Positions 16,241 to 24,131 of a stretch of DNA of 24,509 bases are shown piece after piece. Positions within the stretch are counted from its first letter, which is position 1, and each line of letters begins with the position of its first letter. The stretch spans positions 1 through 24,509 of the forward strand of contig DELD01000053.1 in the NCBI GenBank assembly GCA_002354205.1. The letters run 5' to 3'. The notes under the pieces were generated by a model, which saw nothing but the letters and a program-made list of their open reading frames with translations, was not told the DNA's origin and did no database searches. Both the position numbers and the translations under genes were made by a program. Source of the stretch: Micavibrio sp. UBA2705. Lineage in GTDB: Bacteria > Pseudomonadota > Alphaproteobacteria > Micavibrionales > Micavibrionaceae.

Positions 16241-17695
16241 ATGGACAAAGATATTATCATCAATAAATACCAGAGGCTGACGACTTATTTTGTCGCGGCA
16301 CACATCATATTGTACCCTGTTATGGGGTTCTTTATGGACGCACCATTCCTTGTGCCGTTAATTTTACAAATTATTTTGACCCTCACAGCATTTTTGGGCA
16401 GTCATATTTTCAAAAAACGATGCTTTGCCCCTGATTTAAGCGCTATGTCACTCGCATTAGGCCCCGCCGTATTGGTTTATATGCTGATTGACCATCCATG
16501 GCAGATTGATGCACATATGTATTTCTTCGCGACGCTGGCCATGACAACAGGGTTTCAGTCCATACGCCCTATTCTGTTCGCCGCTGGCGTGATTGCCGTG
16601 CATCACTTAACGCTAAACTTTGTTTTGCCTGCCGCACTATTCCCGAATGATGCAAATTTTTATCGCGTGGTTTTTCATGCGGTGATTGTCGTCTTGGAAA
16701 CCGCCGTTCTTATAACGATTATTAAGAACCTCAACGATATGTACGCATCCGCACTTGAAGGGCGCAATGTCGCCAATGACGCTTTGGAAAAAGCTGAGCT
16801 CTCAGGCAAGAAACTACAGGAGGCGGAAGAAAACGCATCTGCCCAGCGTCAGGCTCATTCACAAAGCATGGCAGATAATTACGAAGGCTCAATTGGCGGT
16901 ATCATCGCGGCGTTTAGCGCTGAAACACAAAGCCTAAAAGATATATCAGAGCAAATATCGGCGCAGATAGAACATTCAATACAAACAACAGGCAGCGTCA
17001 ACACATTAACGGCAGAAACATCACAGGACGTACAGGCCGTTGTCGGCGCCGCGTCGGAGCTCGCATCTTCCATTCACGAGATTGCACGCAATACACAGGA
17101 CGCACTGCAAAGTACGAATAACTGCGCAGAAACAGCCAATCAGTCCAAAGAAACATTAAATGAACTTCAAAATGCGGTGAATGAAATTGATGCCGTCATC
17201 CAAGCGATTAGCGATGTGGCGGAGCAAACAAACCTCCTTGCGCTGAATGCAACAATCGAAGCTGCGCGCGCTGGTGATGCAGGAAAAGGCTTTGCTGTGG
17301 TTGCCAATGAAGTTAAACAACTCGCCAGCCAGACCCACAAAATGACCGAAGAGATCACTAACCGTATCAATACCATAAAGTTGAGCGCGTCAGGCACGAT
17401 CAATAGCGTTGAAGCCATTTTGCGAGGTATTTCGGATGCCGACGGTAAAACATCGAGCGTTGCCGCCGCAATACAGGAGCAAAGTGCCGCGACTGATGAA
17501 ATTAACCGCAGCATTAGCAACGTTGCGCAAGGTACAGAAAAAATATCCGCGCAGACAATATTGCTCAGCGAAACCGCGAGACAAAGCGAAGCGATGAAAG
17601 ATGCGCTAAACAGCGCCGCCGCGAACATAAAAAATCAATCTGTAAGCTTGGAACGAAGCTCTGCCGAGATTGTGCAGGACATTCGGAATAGCTAG
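16241..17695 (+). CDS. methyl-accepting chemotaxis protein with multi-TM sensor, no HAMP
   Basis: Chemoreceptor of 484 residues. The first about 165 residues form roughly five or six hydrophobic helices with short loops and almost no periplasmic domain; the stretch RPILFAAGVIAVHHLTLNF (109-127) resembles membrane domains in other alphaproteobacterial receptors. A coiled coil (about 165-215) leads to the MCP signalling domain, with the conserved hairpin tip IEAARAGDAGKGFAVVANE (about 339-357) that contacts CheA/CheW. No HAMP domain is visible. The protein lacks the C-terminal CheR-docking pentapeptide (it ends QDIRNS). No che gene is nearby. The signal sensed could be membrane state or energy; that is inference. 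Confidence 0.92.
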   Translation: MDKDIIINKYQRLTTYFVAAHIILYPVMGFFMDAPFLVPLILQIILTLTAFLGSHIFKKRCFAPDLSAMSLALGPAVLVYMLIDHPWQIDAHMYFFATLAMTTGFQSIRPILFAAGVIAVHHLTLNFVLPAALFPNDANFYRVVFHAVIVVLETAVLITIIKNLNDMYASALEGRNVANDALEKAELSGKKLQEAEENASAQRQAHSQSMADNYEGSIGGIIAAFSAETQSLKDISEQISAQIEHSIQTTGSVNTLTAETSQDVQAVVGAASELASSIHEIARNTQDALQSTNNCAETANQSKETLNELQNAVNEIDAVIQAISDVAEQTNLLALNATIEAARAGDAGKGFAVVANEVKQLASQTHKMTEEITNRINTIKLSASGTINSVEAILRGISDADGKTSSVAAAIQEQSAATDEINRSISNVAQGTEKISAQTILLSETARQSEAMKDALNSAAANIKNQSVSLERSSAEIVQDIRNS

Positions 17696-17736
17696 ACAAC
17701 ATTTTGGGTGATTTCCGTTGTTTGTAGACATTGTGG

Positions 17737-17764
17737 TTGACTTTTTACCCTGTGGGGATATTTT
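17737..17764 (+). promoter_or_regulatory. candidate promoter for hisS
   Basis: TTGACT (17737-17742) and TATTTT (17759-17764) are separated by 16 bases, about 40 bp before the hisS ATG. The -35 is five of six to consensus and the -10 four of six. Confidence 0.4.
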
Positions 17765-17805
17765 CAAAATTCCTGAAATAATTCACGAAGAGCGTCATTA
17801 ATCAC

Positions 17806-19122
17806 ATGAGTAAAGTATACAAACCATCGCCCATCAGCGGCTTTCCCGAATATTTGCCTGAAATCAGACGTGTTGAACAACAATGGATCGACCATATTCG
17901 CAGCGTGTTTGAATCATATGGTTTTTGTAATATTGAAACACCCGCCGTTGAAGAAATCGAAGTCTTGATGGCAAAAGGTGAGACGGATAAAGAGATTTAC
18001 GCATTAAGCCGCTTGCAGGCAGACCCTAAAGATAAAAGTGATTCTCGTTTAGCTTTGCGTTTTGACCAGACAGTTCCCCTTGCGCGTTATACTGCACAGC
18101 ACTTTAACGAACTTGTTTTTCCGTTTAAACGTTATCAGATTCAAAAAGTCTGGCGCGGCGAGCGGCCACAAATCGGCCGTGAACGTGAATTTTATCAATG
18201 TGATATTGACGTCCTCGCCGTTGATAATTTACCGCTACATTTTGATGCGGAAATGCCTGCCGTGATTTATGAGGCCTTAATGGGGCTTGATATTGGTAAT
18301 ATCCAAATCAAAATATCTAACCGTAAAATTCTTATTGGCCTTTTACAGACGTTAGAGATCAAAGACGTTATAAGCACAACGCGCATCATTGATAAGCTGG
18401 ATAAAATTGGCGAAGACGGTGTTCGAAAATCTCTTTCAGAAGAAGTCGGCATTTCTGAACAGAATATAGACACGCTGCTTAAGCTCTCCACAATTAAGAC
18501 GCGCGATGCAGCGGTCTTAAAAACCGCCCTGAGCGCTTTGAATGTTGAAAGTGAAGTGTTTAATGAAGGGCTTGAAGAGCTTTGCTTTGTCCTTGATTAC
18601 TTATCCTTCATGCCTGATGGCGCAATGATCGCTGATTTATCGATTGTCCGCGGTCTTGATTATTACACGGGCACAGTTTACGAGACAAACTTGTTAGATA
18701 TACCTGAGTTCACAAGCTCTGTTTGTTCTGGTGGGCGCTATGATGACCTTGCAAGTTCATACATCAACAAAAAACTCCCCGGTGTGGGCATTTCCATTGG
18801 TTTAACACGTCTGTTTAGTGTATTGCTAGAGAATGGTTACATTAAACCTGCAGCTAAATCACCAGCTGACATATTAATGGTACTGCCATCGGAAGACAAA
18901 CGAGCATTGGCGCAGCAAACCGCGCAGCAGTTGCGTGCCAAAGGTTACAAAGTTGAACTTTATCACGCGCCACAGAAGATTAAAAAGCAAATGGCCTATG
19001 CGGAAAAGAAAGCTATTCCTTTTGTTTGGTTCCCACCTTTTGATGACGCGCAGCCGCATGAACTGAAAAACATGGAAACTGGGGAGCAAGGCGCAATTAG
19101 CGTCGAGAGCCTAAAGCTTTAG
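17806..19122 (+). CDS. hisS: histidyl-tRNA synthetase
   Basis: Class II aminoacyl-tRNA synthetase charging tRNA-His. The 438 residues start at the SPISGFPEYLPE motif. Motif 2 reads VWRGERPQIGREREFYQCDID (about 114-134), and the histidine-A signature VRGLDYYTGTVYE lies near 282-294, followed by CSGGRYDDL and the motif-3 arginine stretch GVGISIGLTRLF. A C-terminal anticodon-binding domain (about 345-438) follows. The motif-2 loop keeps ERPQ-x-GR rather than the loop I recall from the typical alphaproteobacterial (Caulobacter-type) enzyme, so it may belong to a different HisRS subgroup. Convergent with sufE. Confidence 0.95.
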   Translation: MSKVYKPSPISGFPEYLPEIRRVEQQWIDHIRSVFESYGFCNIETPAVEEIEVLMAKGETDKEIYALSRLQADPKDKSDSRLALRFDQTVPLARYTAQHFNELVFPFKRYQIQKVWRGERPQIGREREFYQCDIDVLAVDNLPLHFDAEMPAVIYEALMGLDIGNIQIKISNRKILIGLLQTLEIKDVISTTRIIDKLDKIGEDGVRKSLSEEVGISEQNIDTLLKLSTIKTRDAAVLKTALSALNVESEVFNEGLEELCFVLDYLSFMPDGAMIADLSIVRGLDYYTGTVYETNLLDIPEFTSSVCSGGRYDDLASSYINKKLPGVGISIGLTRLFSVLLENGYIKPAAKSPADILMVLPSEDKRALAQQTAQQLRAKGYKVELYHAPQKIKKQMAYAEKKAIPFVWFPPFDDAQPHELKNMETGEQGAISVESLKL

Positions 19123-19148
19123 CGCTTCTTAATTAGCTTTGCGCTAAA
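19118..19148. terminator. possible bidirectional terminator between hisS and sufE
   Basis: Eight-base perfect arms TTTAGCGC (19118-19125) and GCGCTAAA (19141-19148) with a 15-base loop span the stops of two convergent genes. There is no long T-run on either side, so termination strength is uncertain. Confidence 0.4.
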
Positions 19149-19537
19149 ACTTCGATGCGCTGTACCATAGCGTAAAACCCGTTGCGACGGCTTGGCGATA
19201 AATGACCTTCAAGGCCAAGCAGCCCAAATACATCTTGAATGTTAACGCTTTGGATCTCTGTTTTGGTCTTGCCGCCATAAACGCCCATAAGGATAGCGAC
19301 AAGGCCGCGGACGATCTTTGCATCACTATCGGCAATAAGCTGCAATTTATCATCATTAAAATGTCCAACCATCCAGACCTTGGATGTGCAGCCCTTAACA
19401 TAGTTAATGTCGTTTTTTAACGCCTCATCCATTGGCGGCACCTGATCACCTAAATCTATTAAATAAGCGTAGCGCTCTTCCCAATCATCGAAAAAGCCAA
19501 AGTTTTCTATTAATTCATCTGTATTCGGTAAGGTCAT
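19133..19537 (-). CDS. sufE: SufE family sulfur acceptor protein
   Basis: Accepts sulfur from the cysteine desulfurase SufS and passes it to the Fe-S scaffold. The 134 residues have the SufE fold markers GDQVPPMDEALK and the reactive Cys50 in VKGCTSKVW, plus LSPSRRNGFYAMVQRI at the C-terminus. Length is normal for SufE. It stands alone, away from any suf operon, a common arrangement in alphaproteobacteria. A 7-bp dyad (TTGCGAA/TTCGCAA, 19565-19586) lies upstream and could be a regulatory site. It shares a 218-bp divergent intergenic region with clpX. Confidence 0.95.
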   Translation of the reverse strand: MTLPNTDELIENFGFFDDWEERYAYLIDLGDQVPPMDEALKNDINYVKGCTSKVWMVGHFNDDKLQLIADSDAKIVRGLVAILMGVYGGKTKTEIQSVNIQDVFGLLGLEGHLSPSRRNGFYAMVQRIEVLAQS

Positions 19538-19564
19538 AAGGGTTCTTTTTTGTTTATTAGATTG

Positions 19565-19586
19565 TTGCGAACATTGTTTTTCGCAA
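19565..19586. promoter_or_regulatory. inverted repeat upstream of sufE, possible operator
   Basis: Perfect seven-base arms TTGCGAA (19565-19571) and TTCGCAA (19580-19586) separated by eight bases, 28 bp upstream of the sufE ATG in the sufE-clpX divergent region. The spacing suits a dimeric regulator, but no known operator is recognised. Confidence 0.4.
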
Positions 19587-19755
19587 GAATTTGCAGATTA
19601 TTCAAGGATATCTCAAAAAAAACAAGTAAAACTCTTGCGCTTCTGCTCAATGCTTGGCAAATTGTAAATATAGATTGTTTTTAATTTATTATTTTTGATC
19701 TATATCACTTATATACACTTAATGAAATCAAGTAACTTCTAGGAAAAGCGCTAAC

Positions 19756-21084
19756 ATGAGCAAATCCGAATCTGAGTCAAAAAATACCCTTTATTGTTCT
19801 TTCTGTGGCAAGAGCCAGCATGAAGTACGCAAACTTATCGCTGGACCGAACGTGTTCATCTGTAATGAGTGTGTCGAACTTTGTATGGACATCATAAAGG
19901 AAGAAGACAAAACGCAGCTTATTAGCGGGTCTGGCGATGGCAAAGTCCCTACGCCATCTGAGATTAAAGCCGTCCTTGACGATTACGTCATTGGTCAGGC
20001 GCGCGCCAAGCGTGTTCTTTCTGTTGCGGTTCACAACCACTATAAACGTTTAGAAGCTGGCGCGACTGGCTCAGGCAGTGAAATTGAACTTGCAAAATCA
20101 AACATCCTTCTTGTTGGCCCAACGGGTTGTGGTAAAACACTTCTGGCGTCAACATTAGCGAAAATTATTGATGTGCCATTCACAATGGCTGACGCAACAA
20201 CGCTTACTGAAGCGGGTTACGTTGGTGAAGATGTTGAAAACATTGTTTTGAAACTTCTCCAAGCATCTGATTATAACGTTGAACGTGCGCAGCGCGGCAT
20301 TGTTTACATTGATGAGATTGACAAGATTTCTCGTAAATCTGACAACCCGTCAATTACACGTGACGTATCTGGCGAAGGTGTTCAGCAGGCGCTATTGAAA
20401 CTTATGGAGGGTACAGTTGCTTCTGTTCCACCACAGGGCGGACGTAAGCACCCACAGCAAGAGTTCTTACAGGTTGATACTGTAAACATTCTGTTTATTG
20501 CTGGCGGCGCGTTTGCGGGCGTTGAGAAAATCATTTCTGACCGTGGCCGCGATACAACAATTGGTTTCGGCGCAGATGTTTTAGGCCCAGATGACCGTAA
20601 AGTCGGCGAACTTCTTGGTGAATTAGAACCAGAAGATTTGTTGAAATTCGGTTTGATCCCTGAATTTGTTGGTCGTTTACCTGTAATCGCTACATTGGAA
20701 GACCTTGACGAAGATGCCCTTATTCAGATTTTGACAGAGCCTAAGAACGCTCTTGTTAAACAATATAAGCGCCTATTCTCATTAGAAGATACAGAGCTTA
20801 CATTTACAGATGATGCGCTAACCGCAATTGCAGAACAAGCAATCATTCGTAAGACAGGTGCGCGTGGTTTGCGTTCAATCCTTGAGGGTATGCTTCTTGA
20901 TACAATGTTTGAACTGCCTGATGTTGAGGGTCTCACTGAAGTTGTTATTGATGATAAAACCGTCAATGACAAAGAAAAGCCTAAATACGTTATCAGCAAG
21001 ACAAAGAAGAAAAAAGAGAAGTCTGAAGATAAAGACGGCGACGGCAATGACGATGATGATAAAAAAGAGAAGAAAAAAGCTTAA
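19756..21084 (+). CDS. clpX: ATP-dependent Clp protease ATP-binding subunit ClpX
   Basis: AAA+ unfoldase that feeds substrates to ClpP. The 442 residues have the zinc-binding domain with Cys14, Cys17, Cys36 and Cys39, Walker A GPTGCGKT (121-128), pore loop GYVG (154-157), Walker B YIDEID (184-189), RKH motif (230-232) and the ClpP-docking IGF loop (269-271), so a ClpP partner is expected elsewhere. After the small domain (GARGLRS) the protein ends in a lysine/aspartate-rich tail of about 30 residues from about 413, beyond the usual ClpX end. clpP is not adjacent upstream and lon is not downstream, unlike many alphaproteobacteria. A terminator follows. Confidence 0.97.
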   Translation: MSKSESESKNTLYCSFCGKSQHEVRKLIAGPNVFICNECVELCMDIIKEEDKTQLISGSGDGKVPTPSEIKAVLDDYVIGQARAKRVLSVAVHNHYKRLEAGATGSGSEIELAKSNILLVGPTGCGKTLLASTLAKIIDVPFTMADATTLTEAGYVGEDVENIVLKLLQASDYNVERAQRGIVYIDEIDKISRKSDNPSITRDVSGEGVQQALLKLMEGTVASVPPQGGRKHPQQEFLQVDTVNILFIAGGAFAGVEKIISDRGRDTTIGFGADVLGPDDRKVGELLGELEPEDLLKFGLIPEFVGRLPVIATLEDLDEDALIQILTEPKNALVKQYKRLFSLEDTELTFTDDALTAIAEQAIIRKTGARGLRSILEGMLLDTMFELPDVEGLTEVVIDDKTVNDKEKPKYVISKTKKKKEKSEDKDGDGNDDDDKKEKKKA

Positions 21085-21108
21085 TTTATCGCTTCAAAAA
21101 AAGAGTTT

Positions 21109-21137
21109 AAAAAGCCCGCATCTTATGTGGGCTTTTT
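21109..21137 (+). terminator. rho-independent terminator after clpX
   Basis: Inverted repeat with arms AAAAAGCCCGCA (21109-21120) and TGTGGGCTTTTT (21126-21137), a five-base loop and one mismatch near the loop, ending in a T-run. It lies 25 bp after the clpX stop. Confidence 0.88.
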
Positions 21138-21191
21138 CATGTCTTGCGTCCTTAATTACCCCTTTTACATGCTGTGCATGCCGACATTATG

Positions 21192-21220
21192 TTGACATAA
21201 CAAAGGTTGTTGTTTAATCA
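21192..21220 (+). promoter_or_regulatory. near-consensus sigma-70 promoter, leaderless arrangement
   Basis: A perfect -35 TTGACA (21192-21197), 17-base spacer and -10 TAATCA (21215-21220, four of six). The predicted transcription start, about seven bases past the -10, falls on or next to the ATG at 21227, and no ribosome binding site is present. Confidence 0.7.
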
Positions 21221-21226
21221 TAAGCT

Positions 21227-22114
21227 ATGAGAACATATTATAAAAATCAAAAATCATGCCCGCTTGCCAGCAGCCCTAAACACGCCGCGCGCCTTCTGCA
21301 AGGTAGCAATGTCACTGCGAGCATTGGGTTTAGTGATAAATACAAAACAACATCAACGCAGATAGAAGAAAAGCACAACACTACGCTTGCTGCATGGTGG
21401 ACATCCACAGATAGCGCTAAAAAAGATTTTATATCACCAGGGCAAACCACATATGTCGTCGGCGAAGAATCGGCAGATGCGCTAAGAGCCCTTGGGCAGC
21501 AGCCAAGCGTGCTGGATATAAACTCTGTACGTACAGAACTCGAACAAGCTCATTTGCATCTTCCGCCAGAATCCTTGCAAGACTTCCATGAAAAAATGCT
21601 GCATGTCATTGAAGATTTTTCAGATATATTCAACAAATACACAGCGATTGCTAAAGACAAATTCGTAATGCGAATCTGGCAGATATACGCCCCGAAAGGC
21701 GCATTAGGTCGTACGCCATATCTTCACACAGATCATTCTATCCTGACGGGTATGTGGTATCCATATGCCAACCGCGCACCAGCCGAGTTTTATGCAGGTG
21801 ACGTGCCTGAACATGTATGGGCGGCGTTGCAGCCTGAGAGAAAAGGCAAGAAACGCGGTAAACTAAGTAAAAAGGACCACCAGAACAGCCTTGTTCTGCA
21901 AGACTTCACTAATCAAGCGTCACCGAAAGACCTTGTTACGCTACCCTCAGGCGCACTTATTGTCGCAAAAAACCTTAAAGATCGCGCTGATCCAACTGGT
22001 TTTAAAGACCTATCTAAACAAAAGGCCAGAGAATCAATATTCTTGCATAAATCAGGGGGTGTGAAATCAACAGGACAAGTTGGCCTGATTATGATTCCGC
22101 AAATTTTACGATAA
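21227..22114 (+). CDS. hypothetical protein, 295 aa, H-x-D...H pattern (DUF1826-like?)
   Basis: Not confidently recognised. It is soluble-looking with no signal peptide or membrane helix. Blocks seen: TTLAAWWTSTDSA (52-64), a helical section LPPESLQDFHEKMLHVIEDF (112-131), then RIWQIYAPKG and YLHTDHSILTGMWYPYANRAP with His167, Asp169 and His170, a basic insert (KGKKRGKLSKK, 206-216), LPSGALIVAKNL (239-250), and FLHKSGG with His274. The order HxD, a TY/W-type strand, LPxG and H(K/R)SG resembles DUF1826 proteins and a double-stranded beta-helix metal site, but this is tentative. The ATG follows the promoter directly, so translation is probably leaderless. It sits where lon often follows clpX. 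Confidence 0.82.
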   Translation: MRTYYKNQKSCPLASSPKHAARLLQGSNVTASIGFSDKYKTTSTQIEEKHNTTLAAWWTSTDSAKKDFISPGQTTYVVGEESADALRALGQQPSVLDINSVRTELEQAHLHLPPESLQDFHEKMLHVIEDFSDIFNKYTAIAKDKFVMRIWQIYAPKGALGRTPYLHTDHSILTGMWYPYANRAPAEFYAGDVPEHVWAALQPERKGKKRGKLSKKDHQNSLVLQDFTNQASPKDLVTLPSGALIVAKNLKDRADPTGFKDLSKQKARESIFLHKSGGVKSTGQVGLIMIPQILR

Positions 22115-22151
22115 AGCCCCGCCTACACTTTCGCCATGTTATGTTTAGCGT

Positions 22152-22157
22152 TATAAT
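22152..22157 (+). promoter_or_regulatory. candidate -10 element for the LD-carboxypeptidase gene
   Basis: A perfect TATAAT in the gap between the 295-aa gene and the LD-carboxypeptidase gene. The -35 region (around 22128-22134) is poor. A start near 22164 would exclude the upstream TTG codon at 22160 and favours ATG 22172 or 22187. Confidence 0.4.
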
Positions 22158-22186
22158 GGTTGAAATTATTTATGAGATATCGTGAC

Positions 22187-23083
22187 ATGTTCAAGCTTAA
22201 TCCTCAGCATCAGAAAATAGGTGTCTTTGCCCCCTCTTCTTATATTGATGAGGCGCGCTTCGCTTCGGGGGTAGACATTATAAAACAATATGGCTTTGAT
22301 GTAAGCGTTCATAAACAGAGCTATACAAAGCACAGACAAAGCGCGGGAACGCATAGCGACAAACTCTCCGCGCTTTATGGGCTACATGAAGATAAATCCA
22401 TTGGCATGATTATGGCGGCAGGTGGCGGCAACCGCAGCTTACATTTGCTCGACAAAATTGATTATGACCGCCTTAACCCGGATGTTGCATTTTGCGGCTA
22501 TAGCGATTCAACGGCGCTTTTATTTGGCTTTACGCAGAAGATAGACGGCTTTAAGGGTGTTTATGGCCCGATGGTACAAAACTTATCACAGCTTCCGAAG
22601 GCTGATTTAGATTACTTTTTTGCATTGTTAAAGGGTGACGCTCAGGAATACCCGTTTACGGATGACACTGCCGTGCTTCAAGAAGGCGCTGCCCGTGGGC
22701 GGCTTATTGGCGGCACGCTGTCATTGCTGCCTTGCTTAACAGGCACACCTTACATGCCGAATAGTGATGGCACGATCTTATATATTGAAGATTGTTACGA
22801 AGAAACAAGCCGGCTTGACCGTATGTTGGCGCATTTAAAGTTGTCGCTGCCATTCAGTAGGCTTTCCGGCATTATTATTGGCACGTTTTCAAAGTTGCAG
22901 GACACAGGCCGCCCGTTTGGATTTTCAATTGATGATATTATCGCCGAACATATCGCTGACTTTACAGGCCCCGTTATTAAAACCGCCGCTTTTGGTCACG
23001 ATAAACACATGCGCGCACTACCTTGTAATGTGGAGGCGCACCTTACGGCATTAGATGGCGAGGCCGCGTTAAGCTTTATATAG
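22187..23083 (+). CDS. LD-carboxypeptidase (peptidase S66 family)
   Basis: Serine peptidase of the S66/LdcA family, which removes D-Ala from tetrapeptides during murein recycling in the cytoplasm. From ATG 22187 the protein has 298 residues and begins MFKLNPQHQKIGVFAPSS, the usual S66 N-terminus. The nucleophile region is CGYSDSTALLFG (Ser after GY), the Glu site is in YIEDCYEETSRLDRML, and the His is in AAFGHDKH, giving a complete Ser-Glu-His triad. ATG 22172 is an alternative start; neither has a strong ribosome binding site. Some S66 members (MccF) cleave microcin-type antibiotics instead. Its 3' end overlaps the convergent NTF2-like gene by 8 bases. Confidence 0.92.
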   Translation: MFKLNPQHQKIGVFAPSSYIDEARFASGVDIIKQYGFDVSVHKQSYTKHRQSAGTHSDKLSALYGLHEDKSIGMIMAAGGGNRSLHLLDKIDYDRLNPDVAFCGYSDSTALLFGFTQKIDGFKGVYGPMVQNLSQLPKADLDYFFALLKGDAQEYPFTDDTAVLQEGAARGRLIGGTLSLLPCLTGTPYMPNSDGTILYIEDCYEETSRLDRMLAHLKLSLPFSRLSGIIIGTFSKLQDTGRPFGFSIDDIIAEHIADFTGPVIKTAAFGHDKHMRALPCNVEAHLTALDGEAALSFI

Positions 23084-23564
23084 ATTGAAATATACGTTTT
23101 TTGCCTTTGTTAAATAGCCAGCGCATTAAAGGGTGTGCCGCCCAGACTGTTGAGGCAGAATCCCAATAATCGTCCTGCGCAACAATCATATAATGATGAT
23201 CGAATAAAATCTCGCTTACGCCTTCTAAGCCCGCCATGCCTTTTTCAAGGCGTATTGACCATTTGAAAAAGACTTTATACTCGTTCTCACTCCACAGCAC
23301 TTCATTGACTGTTAGTTTTAAGGCGTTGGCGGAGTTACATAGGGTTTTAAGGAGTTCTTTGCGCTGATCTAAGCTGCCATTAAAAAAGAACGGGTCTTTG
23401 AACTTTGCCGCCGGCATTGCGTGGCGGTCTATCATCGATACATTACGCAAAGAAAGGCGTTCAAGAAAGACCTTATACTCAACCACGGCCCGCTTTAAAT
23501 TCTTATAGCCATGATCTGTATACGCGGCGCCTAAAGACTTTTTTTTGAAACCTGTTGCATTCAT
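23076..23564 (-). CDS. NTF2-like/SnoaL-like domain protein, 162 aa
   Basis: A cone-shaped NTF2-fold protein, probably of the SnoaL-like group. Recognisable features are the N-terminal helix preceding the KFKDPF block (54-59), the RLEKGMAGLEGVSEILFD strands (105-122), and DDYWDSASTVWAAHPLMRWLF (131-151), the usual end of this family. No signal peptide is present. Family members are diverse (isomerases, hydrolases, binding proteins), so no activity is assigned. The ATG is preceded by AAGGA at good spacing. It is divergent from fdxA with a 70-bp gap and convergent with the LD-carboxypeptidase. Confidence 0.85.
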   Translation of the reverse strand: MNATGFKKKSLGAAYTDHGYKNLKRAVVEYKVFLERLSLRNVSMIDRHAMPAAKFKDPFFFNGSLDQRKELLKTLCNSANALKLTVNEVLWSENEYKVFFKWSIRLEKGMAGLEGVSEILFDHHYMIVAQDDYWDSASTVWAAHPLMRWLFNKGKKRIFQSI

Positions 23565-23634
23565 CTCTTGAATTCCTTAGTAAATCAGCATATTTATAGC
23601 GCAGCGATATTGAATAAATAAAGAGTTTATTACC

Positions 23635-23979
23635 ATGACGTTTGTTGTCACCGATATATGTATCAATTGTAAATATACCGACTGTGTTGAGGTTTGTCCC
23701 GTAGATTGCTTCTATGAGGGTGAAAACATGTTGGTTATTCACCCTGATGAGTGCATTGATTGCGGTGTATGTGAGCCCGAATGCCCGATCGATGCGATTC
23801 TGCCTGATATGGATGACAAAGCACAGGATTTCCTAGAAATGAACCGCAAATATTCAGAAGATGCTGATTGGCCTGTTCTTACAATTAAAAAAGATGCGAT
23901 GGCCGAAGCAGAAAAATATAAAAATGTGGAGAATAAATATCCAGATATGTTCTCAGAATCCCCTGGTGAGGGCGATTAA
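23635..23979 (+). CDS. fdxA: 7Fe ferredoxin (3Fe-4S plus 4Fe-4S)
   Basis: Small cytoplasmic electron carrier of 114 residues, Azotobacter FdI-type. The cysteine pattern is complete: C9, C12, C17, C21, C25, C40, C43, C46 and C50. By homology C9, C17 and C50 bind the 3Fe-4S cluster and C21, C40, C43 and C46 the 4Fe-4S cluster. The C-terminal part (ADWPVLTIKKDAMAEAEKYKNVENKYP) is the long FdxA tail. fdxA followed by carD is a common alphaproteobacterial arrangement. The start is ATG 23635 with a weak AAGAG site upstream. Confidence 0.97.
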   Translation: MTFVVTDICINCKYTDCVEVCPVDCFYEGENMLVIHPDECIDCGVCEPECPIDAILPDMDDKAQDFLEMNRKYSEDADWPVLTIKKDAMAEAEKYKNVENKYPDMFSESPGEGD

Positions 23980-24072
23980 TTTTCTCAACATCGCCTAAAT
24001 GTCTCGGGTGCCAGCTATTAACATAACGTAACCCACTGTAAACGCAGAATAAATATCAATGGAATTTTTTCA

Positions 24073-24101
24073 TTGAAAAATGCCCGTTTTTTTGGTATGG
24101 T
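24073..24101 (+). promoter_or_regulatory. candidate carD promoter
   Basis: TTGAAA (24073-24078) and TATGGT (24096-24101) are 17 bases apart. Transcription from it would give a leader of about 185 bases before carD. A small dyad (TTTTTC-ATT-GAAAAA, ending at 24079) overlaps the -35. Confidence 0.5.
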
Positions 24102-24131
24102 AACAATCATTGCTGATCCAAAAGCTTTTGC

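Noticed and set aside
17167..17628. 153-codon minus-strand ORF
   Set aside because: Antisense of the MCP signalling domain; long only because Ala-rich coding sequence lacks stops on the other strand.
20994..21084. possible frameshift at the clpX end causing the KKK/DDD tail
   Set aside because: The frame stays open to a normal stop followed by a terminator; A-rich low-complexity tail is compatible with a natural extension, so it is kept as an oddity and not called broken.
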